NCBI RefSeq assembly: GCF_902459555.1 | Contig: NZ_CABPSM010000011.1 | Span: 124,001-188,000, forward strand | Direction: 5' to 3' | Length of the DNA: 64,000 bases | Source of the DNA: Pandoraea horticolens | GTDB lineage: Bacteria > Pseudomonadota > Gammaproteobacteria > Burkholderiales > Burkholderiaceae | Shown here: piece after piece, positions 28,501-36,791 of the stretch | Position numbering within the stretch: the first letter of the stretch is position 1 | Layout of the letters: each line of letters begins with the position of its first letter | Translations under genes and position numbers: made by a program | Notes under the pieces: generated by a model | Seen by the model: only the letters and a program-made list of their open reading frames with translations | Told to the model about the DNA's origin: nothing | Databases searched by the model: none

Positions 28501-29375
28501 CGCACGGACAGGCGCTCATGCTCGGGTATGAGAACGACTGGATTCGGGCGGATATCGGCCATACGCCCATCGGCTTCCCCATCTCCTACGTGACTGGTGG
28601 CGTGCGCCTGTTCGGCAACCTCGGACGCTACAACTACTGGGTCGACGCGTCGCGCCGGCCGATGATCGGTAGCATGGTGTCTTATGCCGGGGCGTATCTG
28701 CCGTTACCCGAGATATTCGGCGACGGCAAATGGGGGGGCGTGCGGCGCGACGCCATTACGTTCCACGCGTCACGCGATTTCGCGAAGTGGGGGGTGTTCG
28801 CACAAGCCAGTGTGGCGCGGCTCACGGGCGAGAATGTCCTGAACAACTCGGAGGTGTCGGCGCGCGCCGGTGTCGATCTGCCACTCATCTACAAGCGTGA
28901 CATGCGCCTGAACACCGGCCTCACGCTGTTCTTCGACAGCTTTGCGCAGAACGAGCGCTTTTACACGTACGGACACGGCGGATACTACAGCCCGCAGACC
29001 TATGTCTCGCTGACGCTGCCACTGGAATGGTACGGACGCATGCAACGCTGGTCGTACTATTTACGTGGCTCGGTGTCGTTCTCGCAGAGTCAGGAGAAGT
29101 CGATGTCGTACTTCCCGACAGACGGGGCGCTGCAAGCGGCCAGCGGGAACCTGACGTACGGTTCGGGCGGCGGCTTCGGGGTCGGCTTCTCGGTGCTTGG
29201 ACGCGCGGAATACTGGGTCGATCGCCAGTGGGTCGTCGGCGCGCAGGTGCAGTTCGAGCGCTCTGACTACTACGCGCCGAATCGCTTCCTCGTCTACATG
29301 CGTTATCACTTCGACGCGCGCCGCGGTGAGGTACCGATGCCGCCTTCGCCGGTACGCCCGATCTGGAGCTACTGA
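25506..29375 (+). CDS. bcsC: Cellulose export protein BcsC (TPR + outer-membrane barrel)
   Basis: BcsC forms the periplasmic TPR scaffold and outer-membrane channel for cellulose. The 1289 residues comprise a signal peptide (up to about VRAAP), a long TPR region with many A-L-DP/N pairs (for example ALLVQPDQPDALSLLGQIEI; ALRKDPGNAGKWRSLL; AVALDPGNAWTRYSLASLYR), and a C-terminal BCSC_C beta-barrel from about residue 925 with alternating aromatic strands and a terminal YMRYHFD...IWSY. The start ATG lies within bcsZ. No separate strong ribosome-binding site is seen, which suggests coupled translation. Confidence 0.95.
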   Translation: MGGGLRHTLIRSACVTCLLMAAGGEHVRAAPAPNAGDNEADAVAPSRDVRNLLSSATLWHARYRNDLARSALEKALLVQPDQPDALSLLGQIEIEENHPQQANKALQTLRARYPNALATKALADVIRINTVDKPRIARARLLQRSGQADAAFAEYKALFPDGPPSGDLGVEYFRAQANATNGWPAAQQGLANLAKASPENTRASQSLAEMMIDRPASRLAGTRMVAELAARPDADMNALLSLWQKGLSKADGNLAWLPLYQRYLALAPNDAEIRAAYDKLNAQQTARARMLDDPTYKARQAGIRALDQGRLGDAEKSLDAARAKRPNDGELAGSLGLVKMRQGDHKGAQELFAQALRKDPGNAGKWRSLLRTSQFWGAMSDARAARDAGRLDEADRLVRSALASDPRNPDGLALLGAIALDDKRDGDAERLFQQALKIAPDNDTALRGMMTLYSRQQRRTELASLLGDLRRRFPQDKARFDKAEAAALSGDAEREMAEGHNGPALAALERAVALDPGNAWTRYSLASLYRKLRLPQIGRDVMADGLRQPLEPDDRAQMLYAQAVYLNVIDDEAGARTSLAQIPAANVTPSIQRMRTTLAIRHTARLAREAHAAGDDALSEQRYREALAMAGDDPELIGEVARARVLAGQPEQGLALMRDWLAAHRDKPQPDAQLRYAELLNTTERDAELGTFLAGVDPATLGADQRDEWRDLQDRLALRQADRARALGDFKTARDKLDPLLSRQPPDKRALSTLGDIYFDERRYDDARKIAEAQIRQDPNDQDARLSLVRVLYEMQDDEAANRELDRALAEAAPDDVWTQLAAVRRLTAMDRFDEAIALNDKLRAQFPDTSAVTVQRGRIAQSQRHYNEAKGWYDQARKEEIVQGALPGYDGMTSAESAIDALASRRNSYVAAGYEIDQKKGDGGISMFNARAVPLYGQYAIGYDGHVFAQTDYVNADSGDLPLNGTSAFGTLPLLNVPAFRTANPGVAGDYGTKRQKAHGQALMLGYENDWIRADIGHTPIGFPISYVTGGVRLFGNLGRYNYWVDASRRPMIGSMVSYAGAYLPLPEIFGDGKWGGVRRDAITFHASRDFAKWGVFAQASVARLTGENVLNNSEVSARAGVDLPLIYKRDMRLNTGLTLFFDSFAQNERFYTYGHGGYYSPQTYVSLTLPLEWYGRMQRWSYYLRGSVSFSQSQEKSMSYFPTDGALQAASGNLTYGSGGGFGVGFSVLGRAEYWVDRQWVVGAQVQFERSDYYAPNRFLVYMRYHFDARRGEVPMPPSPVRPIWSY

Positions 29376-29452
29376 CCCATGCGCGCTCGCCTCGATTCCA
29401 TTCTGACCATTGCCGTTTCACGTGCGTCCGAGGACGCCACCGGGGAGGGCAC

Positions 29453-30226
29453 ATGCTGACGCTCATCGCCGTTGTCTCCAGTGCCGGTGGCGCAGGCCGC
29501 AGCACCGTCACGGCCCATTTGGCCGCGCAATTTGCGCACGCCTCGCATCCGGTCGTGGTGCTCGAACTCGACGCACAGAACAGCATCGGCTCGGTGCTCG
29601 GGCTGCGCGAGGCGTGTGGCAAAGGCGTACTGTCGCCGGGCGTTGCGCCGGACAGTTGGCACAGCGTATTGTGCGAGACGCCCGCCGGCGTGCCGTTGCT
29701 GCCCGCAGGCCGCACCGCCCCGGCAACGCTCGCCGCGCTCGGCCAGTGGTTGCAGCAAGACACCGGAGGTTTGCGTCGTCAGCTTGGTGCACTCGGGTTG
29801 GCGCCGGGCACACGGGTGCTCATCGACACACAACGCTTGCCCGACATGGCGGCGCAAGCGGCGGTGGCGGCCGCCGATCTGATACTGGGTATCGTGCCCG
29901 TGACAACCACAGGCTATGTCACGCAGCCGGATCTGATCGCGGCTTGTGCGGGCCGCGTGCAGATGGTGCCGAATCTGGCCGCCGCCAATTCCTCGTTCAA
30001 CAACGATCTTCTGCACCTGATGCAGGCGCGCGCGGGCGAGGCCGTCGTGCCGCTGCGCATTCATCGCGACGAGGCGATCAGCACGATGGCGGCGAACGGT
30101 CAGACACTGGCAAACGCCGGGTTCGGCTCGCAGGCGGCCCTCGATTTCGCGCGTTTGGCCGCGTGGCTGCTGCGCGCCACCACCCCGGACGAGGTGTCGA
30201 ACCGAGCAGGAAGGGGCGGAAAATGA
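29453..30226 (+). CDS. bcsQ: Cellulose biosynthesis ATPase-like protein BcsQ
   Basis: This MinD/ParA-like protein has 257 residues and is preceded by GGGGAGGG. BcsQ helps position and activate the cellulose synthase. The P-loop reads SSAGGAGRSTVTA: the first signature Lys is Ser and the Walker A Lys is Arg. The rest of the fold is MinD-like, with VVLELDAQNSIGSVLG and RVLIDTQRLP. E. coli BcsQ also has a non-canonical P-loop (Thr at the Lys position), so this supports BcsQ over MinD and ParA. The gene overlaps bcsA by ATGA. Confidence 0.88.
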   Translation: MLTLIAVVSSAGGAGRSTVTAHLAAQFAHASHPVVVLELDAQNSIGSVLGLREACGKGVLSPGVAPDSWHSVLCETPAGVPLLPAGRTAPATLAALGQWLQQDTGGLRRQLGALGLAPGTRVLIDTQRLPDMAAQAAVAAADLILGIVPVTTTGYVTQPDLIAACAGRVQMVPNLAAANSSFNNDLLHLMQARAGEAVVPLRIHRDEAISTMAANGQTLANAGFGSQAALDFARLAAWLLRATTPDEVSNRAGRGGK

Positions 30227-32880
30227 TCCGCGACGCGTTGCGCTCTCTTCACCGGTTGGGTCGCGAGATGCTGGTCGTGCGTTTCGAGTTGCCGCGTAGA
30301 CCCGGCAGGCGCCCTCCAGGCGTGCTGCAGTGGGTGCTCGCCGCGACGGTGCGTTCGCCGCGTCATCGGCTGTGGATCTCGCGAACTGGCGACCATGCAG
30401 TGGCGCTGTTGGCAGCGCGGCTCGATGTCCGTCAGCTCGACCAATGGCGCGACTGGTGGCTACGCCTTGTGTTTCAACCTGCACGCCCAGGACGGCCCGA
30501 CTATCCGGGACGTCTGCTGGCGTGGATCAACGAACGTGCTATGCATCGGATCGACGCCCCGGCCGATGCGAGTTTCGGGCAGATCGTGAGTGCGCTGGCG
30601 TGGCGCCGGGCCGACCGTCGCCCGGCGTTTCCGCCTTACACGGCATGGCTGGCGTTTCGGAAGTACTCCGACCGTGTGCGGTCGTGGGTGGTGCTGGCAT
30701 TCTTTGGCATCCCGCCCGGCACATCTGCACAGCTCGCCCACCGATTCGATACGCACCTTGAGCGCGCGGTGCAGTGGCGTGTGACATCGGCGATCGTCGC
30801 GCTGCTCGGGCTGATCGGCGTGTTCTGGATCGTGACGACACCGTTTGATCCCTTCGAGCAACTGCTGTTCTCGATTTGCACGCTCACGCTGGCGCTGGTG
30901 TTCCGGCGCCTCGACAGCCAATATTCCGTGCTCGTGCTGATCGGCTTGTCGCTGATTTCAACGATCCGTTATGTGTGGTGGCGTCTCACTCAGTCGTTGG
31001 GGTTTGACAGCGTGGCCGAAGCGGTGGCCGGTTATACGCTTGTCGCAGCCGAAGTCTACACATGGCTGATTCTGCTGCTCGGGTATGTTCAGACGGTTTG
31101 GCCGTTGCGTCGTCCCATCACGCCGCTGCCGCCGGATACGAGCCAATGGCCGACCGTCGATATCTATATTCCGACATTCAACGAGGCGCTCGAAGTGGTG
31201 CGGCCGTCCGTCTACGCCGCTAGCGGAATCGACTGGCCATCCGAGAAGCTCAACATTTACTTGCTCGACGATGGGCGGCGCGACTTCATGCGCGAATTTG
31301 CCGACCTAGCGGGGGTGCACTACATGACCCGCCCCGACAACCGGCATGCCAAGGCGGGCAACATCAACCATGCGCTAGGCAAGACTCAGGGCGAATTCAT
31401 TGCCATTTTCGACTGCGATCACATCCCCGTGCGCTCGTTTCTGCAAACGACGATGGGAGCATTCCTCAAGGACGAGCGCTGCTCGCTCGTGCAAACGCCG
31501 CATCACTTCTTTTCCGACGATCCGTTCGAACGCAACCTTGCCACGCGTGGGGCAGTACCCAATGAAGGGCGCCTGTTCTACGGGATCGTGCAGGACGGCA
31601 ATGACCTGTGGAACGCCGCATTTTTCTGCGGATCGTGTGCGGTGTTGCGTCGCACGGCGCTCGAGGAAGTCGGCGGCGTCGCAATCGAAACGGTGACGGA
31701 AGACGCGCACACCGCGCTGAAGATGCACCGCCGCGGTTGGAACAGCGTGTACCTGAAAGTGGTGCAGGCGGCCGGTCTGGCCACCGAGTCGCTCTCCGGC
31801 CATGTGAGGCAGCGCATTCGGTGGGCGCGCGGTATGACACAGATCTTCCGTGTCGACAACCCGATCTTTGGCGGCGGTCTGCGCCTCGGCCAGCGCCTCT
31901 GCTACGCCAGCGCCATGCTTCACTTTCTCTATGGCATTCCGCGCATTATTTTCCTGCTCGCGCCGATGTGTTATCTCTTTTTCGGGTTGCACATCGTGCA
32001 AGCGGCTGCACTCAGTATCTGCGCTTACGTGTTGCCGCATATCGCGCACGCGAACATCGCCAACTCACGTATCCAGGGAAAATACCGGCATTCGTTCTGG
32101 TCGGATGTGTATGAGGCCGTGCTCGCATGGTATGTGGCACTACCTACGACGCTGGCGTTCATCAACCCGCGTTACGGCAAGTTCAATGTGACGACCAAGG
32201 GCGGTCTGATTCAGCAAAGCTTCTTCGACTGGAGCATTTCGAAGCCGTATCTCGTATTGCTCAGCGTCAATTTGCTGGGGTTCGTGGCGGGCGTATTGCG
32301 CTATTTCTACGACCCGTCTCACGAGACGGGAGCGTTGGTCTTCAATTTGGGATGGACGACGTTCAACCTCGCGGTTCTGGGCGCTGCCGTGGCCGTGGCG
32401 ACCGAAGTGAAGCAGGTACGCCGCACTCACCGGGTGTCGATGCGCATGCCCGCCACGCTATACCTGCCGGATGGCCGCACGATGGCGTGCCACACACGCG
32501 ACTTCTCGGGAGGGGGGCTGGCGCTGCGAATGCCCGTGCCGATCGATCTGACCGTGGGCACCGAAGCGCAGGTGGCACTGGCGCGTGGCGTGAACGAGTA
32601 CGGCTTTCCGGTGAGCGTGGTCGGCGGGCGAGGACAGGACCTGTTTCTCTCGTTCCTGCCGCTCACCGAAGAGCAGGACAAGCATCTCGTGCAATTCACG
32701 TTCGGCCGCGCCGACGCGTGGCGCGACTGGGATGCCGAGCGCACACGGGACGAGCCGATCAAGGCGCTCTTCGAAATGCTGGCGATGGGCCTGCGCGGCT
32801 ATCAGATGCTGGCGAGCTACCTGCTGAACAAGCTCGTGACGCGTTGGCAGAATCGTCTGCGGGGTGTGCGTCAGACGTGA
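30223..32880 (+). CDS. bcsA: Cellulose synthase catalytic subunit BcsA
   Basis: This membrane glycosyltransferase (GT2) polymerises UDP-glucose into cellulose. The ATG at 30223 overlaps the bcsQ stop and is preceded by AGGAAGGGG; the product has 885 residues. Catalytic motifs are in order: LLDDGRR (about residue 348), FDCDH (about 396), VTEDAH (about 492) and QRIRWARG (about 530). Eight or so transmembrane helices flank the catalytic domain. The C-terminal PilZ domain has RRTHR (about 733) and DFSGGG, the RxxxR and DxSxxG pair that binds cyclic di-GMP, so activity should depend on that messenger. The N-terminal ~150 residues before the first helix are a cytosolic extension, as in enterobacterial BcsA. 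Confidence 0.97.
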   Translation: MIRDALRSLHRLGREMLVVRFELPRRPGRRPPGVLQWVLAATVRSPRHRLWISRTGDHAVALLAARLDVRQLDQWRDWWLRLVFQPARPGRPDYPGRLLAWINERAMHRIDAPADASFGQIVSALAWRRADRRPAFPPYTAWLAFRKYSDRVRSWVVLAFFGIPPGTSAQLAHRFDTHLERAVQWRVTSAIVALLGLIGVFWIVTTPFDPFEQLLFSICTLTLALVFRRLDSQYSVLVLIGLSLISTIRYVWWRLTQSLGFDSVAEAVAGYTLVAAEVYTWLILLLGYVQTVWPLRRPITPLPPDTSQWPTVDIYIPTFNEALEVVRPSVYAASGIDWPSEKLNIYLLDDGRRDFMREFADLAGVHYMTRPDNRHAKAGNINHALGKTQGEFIAIFDCDHIPVRSFLQTTMGAFLKDERCSLVQTPHHFFSDDPFERNLATRGAVPNEGRLFYGIVQDGNDLWNAAFFCGSCAVLRRTALEEVGGVAIETVTEDAHTALKMHRRGWNSVYLKVVQAAGLATESLSGHVRQRIRWARGMTQIFRVDNPIFGGGLRLGQRLCYASAMLHFLYGIPRIIFLLAPMCYLFFGLHIVQAAALSICAYVLPHIAHANIANSRIQGKYRHSFWSDVYEAVLAWYVALPTTLAFINPRYGKFNVTTKGGLIQQSFFDWSISKPYLVLLSVNLLGFVAGVLRYFYDPSHETGALVFNLGWTTFNLAVLGAAVAVATEVKQVRRTHRVSMRMPATLYLPDGRTMACHTRDFSGGGLALRMPVPIDLTVGTEAQVALARGVNEYGFPVSVVGGRGQDLFLSFLPLTEEQDKHLVQFTFGRADAWRDWDAERTRDEPIKALFEMLAMGLRGYQMLASYLLNKLVTRWQNRLRGVRQT

Positions 32881-32974
32881 GGCAGTTCGGACGGCATGCA
32901 GCAACGCAGGAAAGCAGTTGCTCGGAAACGGACGAAACGTGAGCCGGACGAAACCGGCGCCAAGGAACCATACG

Positions 32975-34618
32975 ATGGGTATCTGGAACCTCTATTTCAT
33001 TCTGAAGCTGTTGCTGCTGTGGGCGGGCATCATCGGCTTTCATGTGCTGCCGAACTTCGTCTTCGCGCTGTTGCTCACGATTCGGCTGCGTCCACGCTGG
33101 GCGCGCATCGCGCGGCAGGTGATCGCTATCCCGGCGGGGGTGGCATTGCTTTACTACGATTCGAACCTGCCGCCATTCGCCCGCTTCGTCGAACAGTTGC
33201 CCGCGCTGCTGCAATTCCGCGTCTCGTACATCGCCGAACTGCTCGGACGCTTTGTTCCAGCGCGCGACTGGTTGTTGCTGGCGATCATGGTGCTCGCGTA
33301 TTGGATCGTGAACCGTTGGGTGCGCGTGACGACGTTCGTGCTGCTCGCGCTCCTGATCGTGCCGGGTGTATTGCGTGTCGGGACATTGGTGTCGGTCTCT
33401 CCGGTGGTGGCTGCACAGGGCGGTACGACGGCCGTCATGGCGGGGACTGCATCTGGCGCCACCGGTGAGGGAAGTGCGGCAGCGGGTGCCGGCGAATTCG
33501 TGGCGGGTAACGCAGAGGTGCCGCTGGGCGCAAATCCGGATGCGGCACTCAACAGCTTCTACGCGCGCGAACTGACGCGCTCCGTCTCGGTACCGGCACA
33601 GGCTGGGGCAGGCCCCGACTTCGACATCATTTTTCTGCACATCTGCTCGCTCTCGCAGGACGACCTCGATGTCGACGATCTCGCCAACCAGCCGTTGCTC
33701 TCGCGCTTCGACTTCGTCTTTAAGAACTTCAACTCGGCGGCGAGCTACAGCGGCCCGGCGGCCATTCGCGTGCTGCGCGCCGACTGCGGTCAGCCAACGC
33801 ACAAGGCGCTGTACGATCCTGCCGGTTCGCAGTGCTATGTGATGAGCAATCTGAAGACTATTGGCTTCACGCCGGCGCTCGCGATGAACCACGACGGGCA
33901 CTTCGACAACTTCATGCGAGAAGTGCAGCAGAACTACAACGTCGGGGGCATTGCGCCGTTTGACAATACGCACGCCCGTGTTGTCATGCGCTCATTCGAC
34001 GAAACCCCGATCCGATCGGACGGCGATGTGCTGCAATCGTGGTGGAAGCAGCGCACCACCATGCCGGACAAGCGCGTGGCGCTCTACTACAACACGATCT
34101 CGCTGCACGACGGCAACCGTCTCGAAGGCTCGACGCTTACCAGTGCGCAAAGCTATCCGATACGGGCCAAAGCGATGCTCGACGACTTCAATCAGTTCAT
34201 CGACACTATTGCGAAGTCGGGCCGCAAGGCCGTCGTGGTGTTCGTGCCGGAACATGGGGCTGCGCTGCGTGGCAGCAAGCTGCAAGTCTCCGGTATGCGC
34301 GAGATTCCACTGCCCGGGATCACGCACGTGCCGGTCGGGGTCAAGCTCGTGGGCTTCGGCAACGATGCGACGGCGGCGCGCGGCAAGCCTGTCACGATTT
34401 CCACGCCTACGAGCTATCTGGCGTTGATGACGCTTGTCTCGCATCTTGTCGCGAACAACCCGTTCGCGGGGACGCCGGATCTGGCGCAGTATGCAAACGA
34501 TCTGCCGCAAACGGCCTTTGTGTCTGCCAACGAGCAGACAACCGTCATGAAGTACGGCGGCAAGGTGCTCATTCGCGGTGCAGATGGCGTCTGGCTGGAC
34601 CTCAGGTCGATGGAGTAA
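32975..34618 (+). CDS. bcsG: Cellulose phosphoethanolamine transferase BcsG
   Basis: BcsG adds phosphoethanolamine to cellulose in the periplasm. The ATG at 32975 follows AAGGA and gives the family N-terminus MGIWNLYFILKLLLLWAG; the length is 547 residues. Four or five N-terminal membrane helices are followed by an alkaline-phosphatase-like domain. Residues matching the E. coli active site are visible: the zinc-binding Cys in FLHICSLSQDD, the nucleophile Ser in NSAASYSGPAAIR, and Glu-His in VFVPEHGAAL. BcsE and BcsF, which accompany BcsG in enterobacteria, were not found here. Confidence 0.94.
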   Translation: MGIWNLYFILKLLLLWAGIIGFHVLPNFVFALLLTIRLRPRWARIARQVIAIPAGVALLYYDSNLPPFARFVEQLPALLQFRVSYIAELLGRFVPARDWLLLAIMVLAYWIVNRWVRVTTFVLLALLIVPGVLRVGTLVSVSPVVAAQGGTTAVMAGTASGATGEGSAAAGAGEFVAGNAEVPLGANPDAALNSFYARELTRSVSVPAQAGAGPDFDIIFLHICSLSQDDLDVDDLANQPLLSRFDFVFKNFNSAASYSGPAAIRVLRADCGQPTHKALYDPAGSQCYVMSNLKTIGFTPALAMNHDGHFDNFMREVQQNYNVGGIAPFDNTHARVVMRSFDETPIRSDGDVLQSWWKQRTTMPDKRVALYYNTISLHDGNRLEGSTLTSAQSYPIRAKAMLDDFNQFIDTIAKSGRKAVVVFVPEHGAALRGSKLQVSGMREIPLPGITHVPVGVKLVGFGNDATAARGKPVTISTPTSYLALMTLVSHLVANNPFAGTPDLAQYANDLPQTAFVSANEQTTVMKYGGKVLIRGADGVWLDLRSME

Positions 34619-34738
34619 CGCGCACGCTCACGTTTTTCTCCGGAATCGCGCATACTGTATGTCCCGCTCGCGCATGCGGGCAGTGCAGTTTTGTATCGCC
34701 GCTTGATATTGCCTGATTCGAACATTCCGGGAGTTACC

Positions 34739-35737
34739 GTGCAATACACGAAATTCGGCCGCACCGGCCTGAGCGTTTCCCGCCTGTGCCTGGGTACCAT
34801 GACATTCGGTCTCCAGACCGAAGAAGCCGCGAGCCACGCGATTCTCGACCACACGTCGGACGCAGGCGTCAATTTCATCGATATCGCCGACGTCTATCCG
34901 CTCGGTGCCGATACGTCGCTCGCCGGGCGCACCGAAGAAATCGTTGGCCGCTGGCTCAAGGGGCGTCGCGACAAGTTCATCGTTGCCACCAAAGCGTGCG
35001 GCCAGATGGGGTCGTCGCCGTGGGACAAGGGTGCGTCGCGCAAACACCTGCTGGCAGCTATCGACGCCTCGCTGAACCGTTTGGGTACTGACTACGTCGA
35101 CCTCTATCAACTGCATTCCGACGACACCGATACGCCGATCGACGAGACGCTCGAAGCGCTCGATACCATCGTGAAGTCGGGCAAGGCCCGCTATATCGGT
35201 GTGTCGAACTACCTCGCGTACCGCCTCGCCCGGGCGCTGGGCCGTGCCGACGTGCTGCGCCTGGCGCGTTTCGTGTCGGTGCAGCCGCGCTATAACCTCC
35301 TGTTCCGCCAGATCGAGCGCGAGCTGTTGCCTCTCGCCAACGAAGAAGGGCTGGCCGTCATCCCCTACAACCCGCTCGCCGGCGGATTGCTGACCGGCAA
35401 GTACCGGCACGACGCCGCACCGAGCGAAGGGCGCTTCACTACCGCGACGGTCGGCAAAGCCGGGGCGATGTACCAACAGCGCTATTGGCACGAGCGCGAG
35501 TTCGAGACCATCGAGACGCTCAAGGGCATTGCGAAGGACGCCGGCGAGTCGTTGACGCGTCTGTCGCTCGCATGGGTACTCGCGAATCCCGTCGTGACGT
35601 CGGCCATCATCGGCGCGAGCCGCGTCGAACAACTCACGGAGACGCTGGGGACTATCGATTACACGCTCGACCCGGACCTCAAGGTGAAGCTCGACGAAGC
35701 GTCGCATGCCTATCGCTGGGGTGATGCGGCCCGATAA
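34739..35737 (+). CDS. Aldo/keto reductase
   Basis: This NADPH-dependent TIM-barrel oxidoreductase has 332 residues. A GTG start at 34739 is preferred because GGGAG lies five bases upstream and the protein then starts MQYTKFGRTGLSVSRL as in relatives; ATG 34691 has no such site. The catalytic tetrad is present: Asp and Tyr in FIDIADVYPLG, Lys in IVATKACG and His in LYQLHSDD. The C-terminus has the cofactor-binding stretch SAIIGASRVEQL. The substrate is unknown. It is 120 bp after bcsG and probably independent. Confidence 0.92.
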   Translation: MQYTKFGRTGLSVSRLCLGTMTFGLQTEEAASHAILDHTSDAGVNFIDIADVYPLGADTSLAGRTEEIVGRWLKGRRDKFIVATKACGQMGSSPWDKGASRKHLLAAIDASLNRLGTDYVDLYQLHSDDTDTPIDETLEALDTIVKSGKARYIGVSNYLAYRLARALGRADVLRLARFVSVQPRYNLLFRQIERELLPLANEEGLAVIPYNPLAGGLLTGKYRHDAAPSEGRFTTATVGKAGAMYQQRYWHEREFETIETLKGIAKDAGESLTRLSLAWVLANPVVTSAIIGASRVEQLTETLGTIDYTLDPDLKVKLDEASHAYRWGDAAR

Positions 35738-35784
35738 GCGCCGCACGCCCAGTTGTTCTTTCGACTCATCAAACGAGGCGGATC

Positions 35785-36720
35785 ATGACAAAACGCATTC
35801 TGGTGGCAACCGACGGTAGCGAATCTTCGCGCCGCGCGCTGCGAGAGAGCGCGGCCTTCGCACGCAACGGCGACGCGATCCGCGTTATTCATACGGTGGA
35901 AGACCCCGTCAATCTGTTGACGTCGGCCTTCGGCAAGTTCATCGATCTGGAGCAAGTGCGCCGTGACATGCAGCGCGAGGGGGAGGAGGATCTCGCGCGG
36001 GCGGTGCTGTATCTACGTGACGAGGGGTTCGATGCGCAGGCGCACCTGCTCGATTTGCGCACCACCGGGGAGACGGTTCCCGAGGCCATGACGCGCGAGG
36101 CCAACGAGTGGGGGGCGGACATCGTCATCGTTGGCACGCATGGCCGTAGCGGCGTGCGTCGTGTCATGCTGGGCAGCATTGCCGAGCAGATTCTGCGCAG
36201 CGCAGAGGTGCCGGTGATGCTGGTGGCGGGCGAGGCGCGACCGCATATGCCCTTGCGCTCGGGCGGGCACTACGAGCGGATACTTGTCGCCCTGGACGAT
36301 AGTGAAACGTCGCGCCGTGCGTTCGAATATGCGCTGTCGCTTGCCCGTACGCACGGGGCGTCGTTACGCGTTGTGCATGTCCTGGATCTGCCGGGGCCGT
36401 TTCTCGCAGACTTCGACCCGAGGCCGGTGCTCGATGCGGTGCGTGCCGTGGGGGAACAAGTGCGAAGCTGGGCGAAGCAGCGATTGCACGAGGCCGGGGT
36501 ACCGGGTGAGATCGAAATGCGGGAGATTCAACCGGTGGGCGAGGGCGTCGCCGACCAGATCATCGCCGCCGGCAAGGATGCCGACGTCGATGTCATCGTG
36601 CTCGGCACACACGGGCGGCGCGGCTTCCGCCGCTTCACGCTAGGCAGCGTGGCGGAAGATACGGCTCGCCACGCAGGCCGTCCGGTATTGCTGCTGCCTG
36701 CGCATGCGCCGGTGGAGTGA
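35785..36720 (+). CDS. Tandem universal stress protein (two Usp domains)
   Basis: The 311 residues form two UspA domains. Each has the ATP-binding pattern G-x2-G-x9-G(S/T): VGTHGRSGVRRVMLGSIAEQ in the first and LGTHGRRGFRRFTLGSVAED in the second. The domains start with KRILVATDGSESSRRA and RILVALDDSETSRRA. GAGGCGG precedes the ATG. Such proteins are cytosolic and help survival under stress or low oxygen; the specific role is not shown. Confidence 0.94.
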   Translation: MTKRILVATDGSESSRRALRESAAFARNGDAIRVIHTVEDPVNLLTSAFGKFIDLEQVRRDMQREGEEDLARAVLYLRDEGFDAQAHLLDLRTTGETVPEAMTREANEWGADIVIVGTHGRSGVRRVMLGSIAEQILRSAEVPVMLVAGEARPHMPLRSGGHYERILVALDDSETSRRAFEYALSLARTHGASLRVVHVLDLPGPFLADFDPRPVLDAVRAVGEQVRSWAKQRLHEAGVPGEIEMREIQPVGEGVADQIIAAGKDADVDVIVLGTHGRRGFRRFTLGSVAEDTARHAGRPVLLLPAHAPVE

Positions 36721-36791
36721 GCGCGGCTGCCAGCGGCGCACGCTGGGCAACCACGCCCACCGTGCGTCATGTCAGATGAGCGTGTTCTCCC

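Noticed and set aside
26970-28562. 530-codon ORF antisense to bcsC
   Set aside because: Shadow of the repetitive, GC-rich TPR region.
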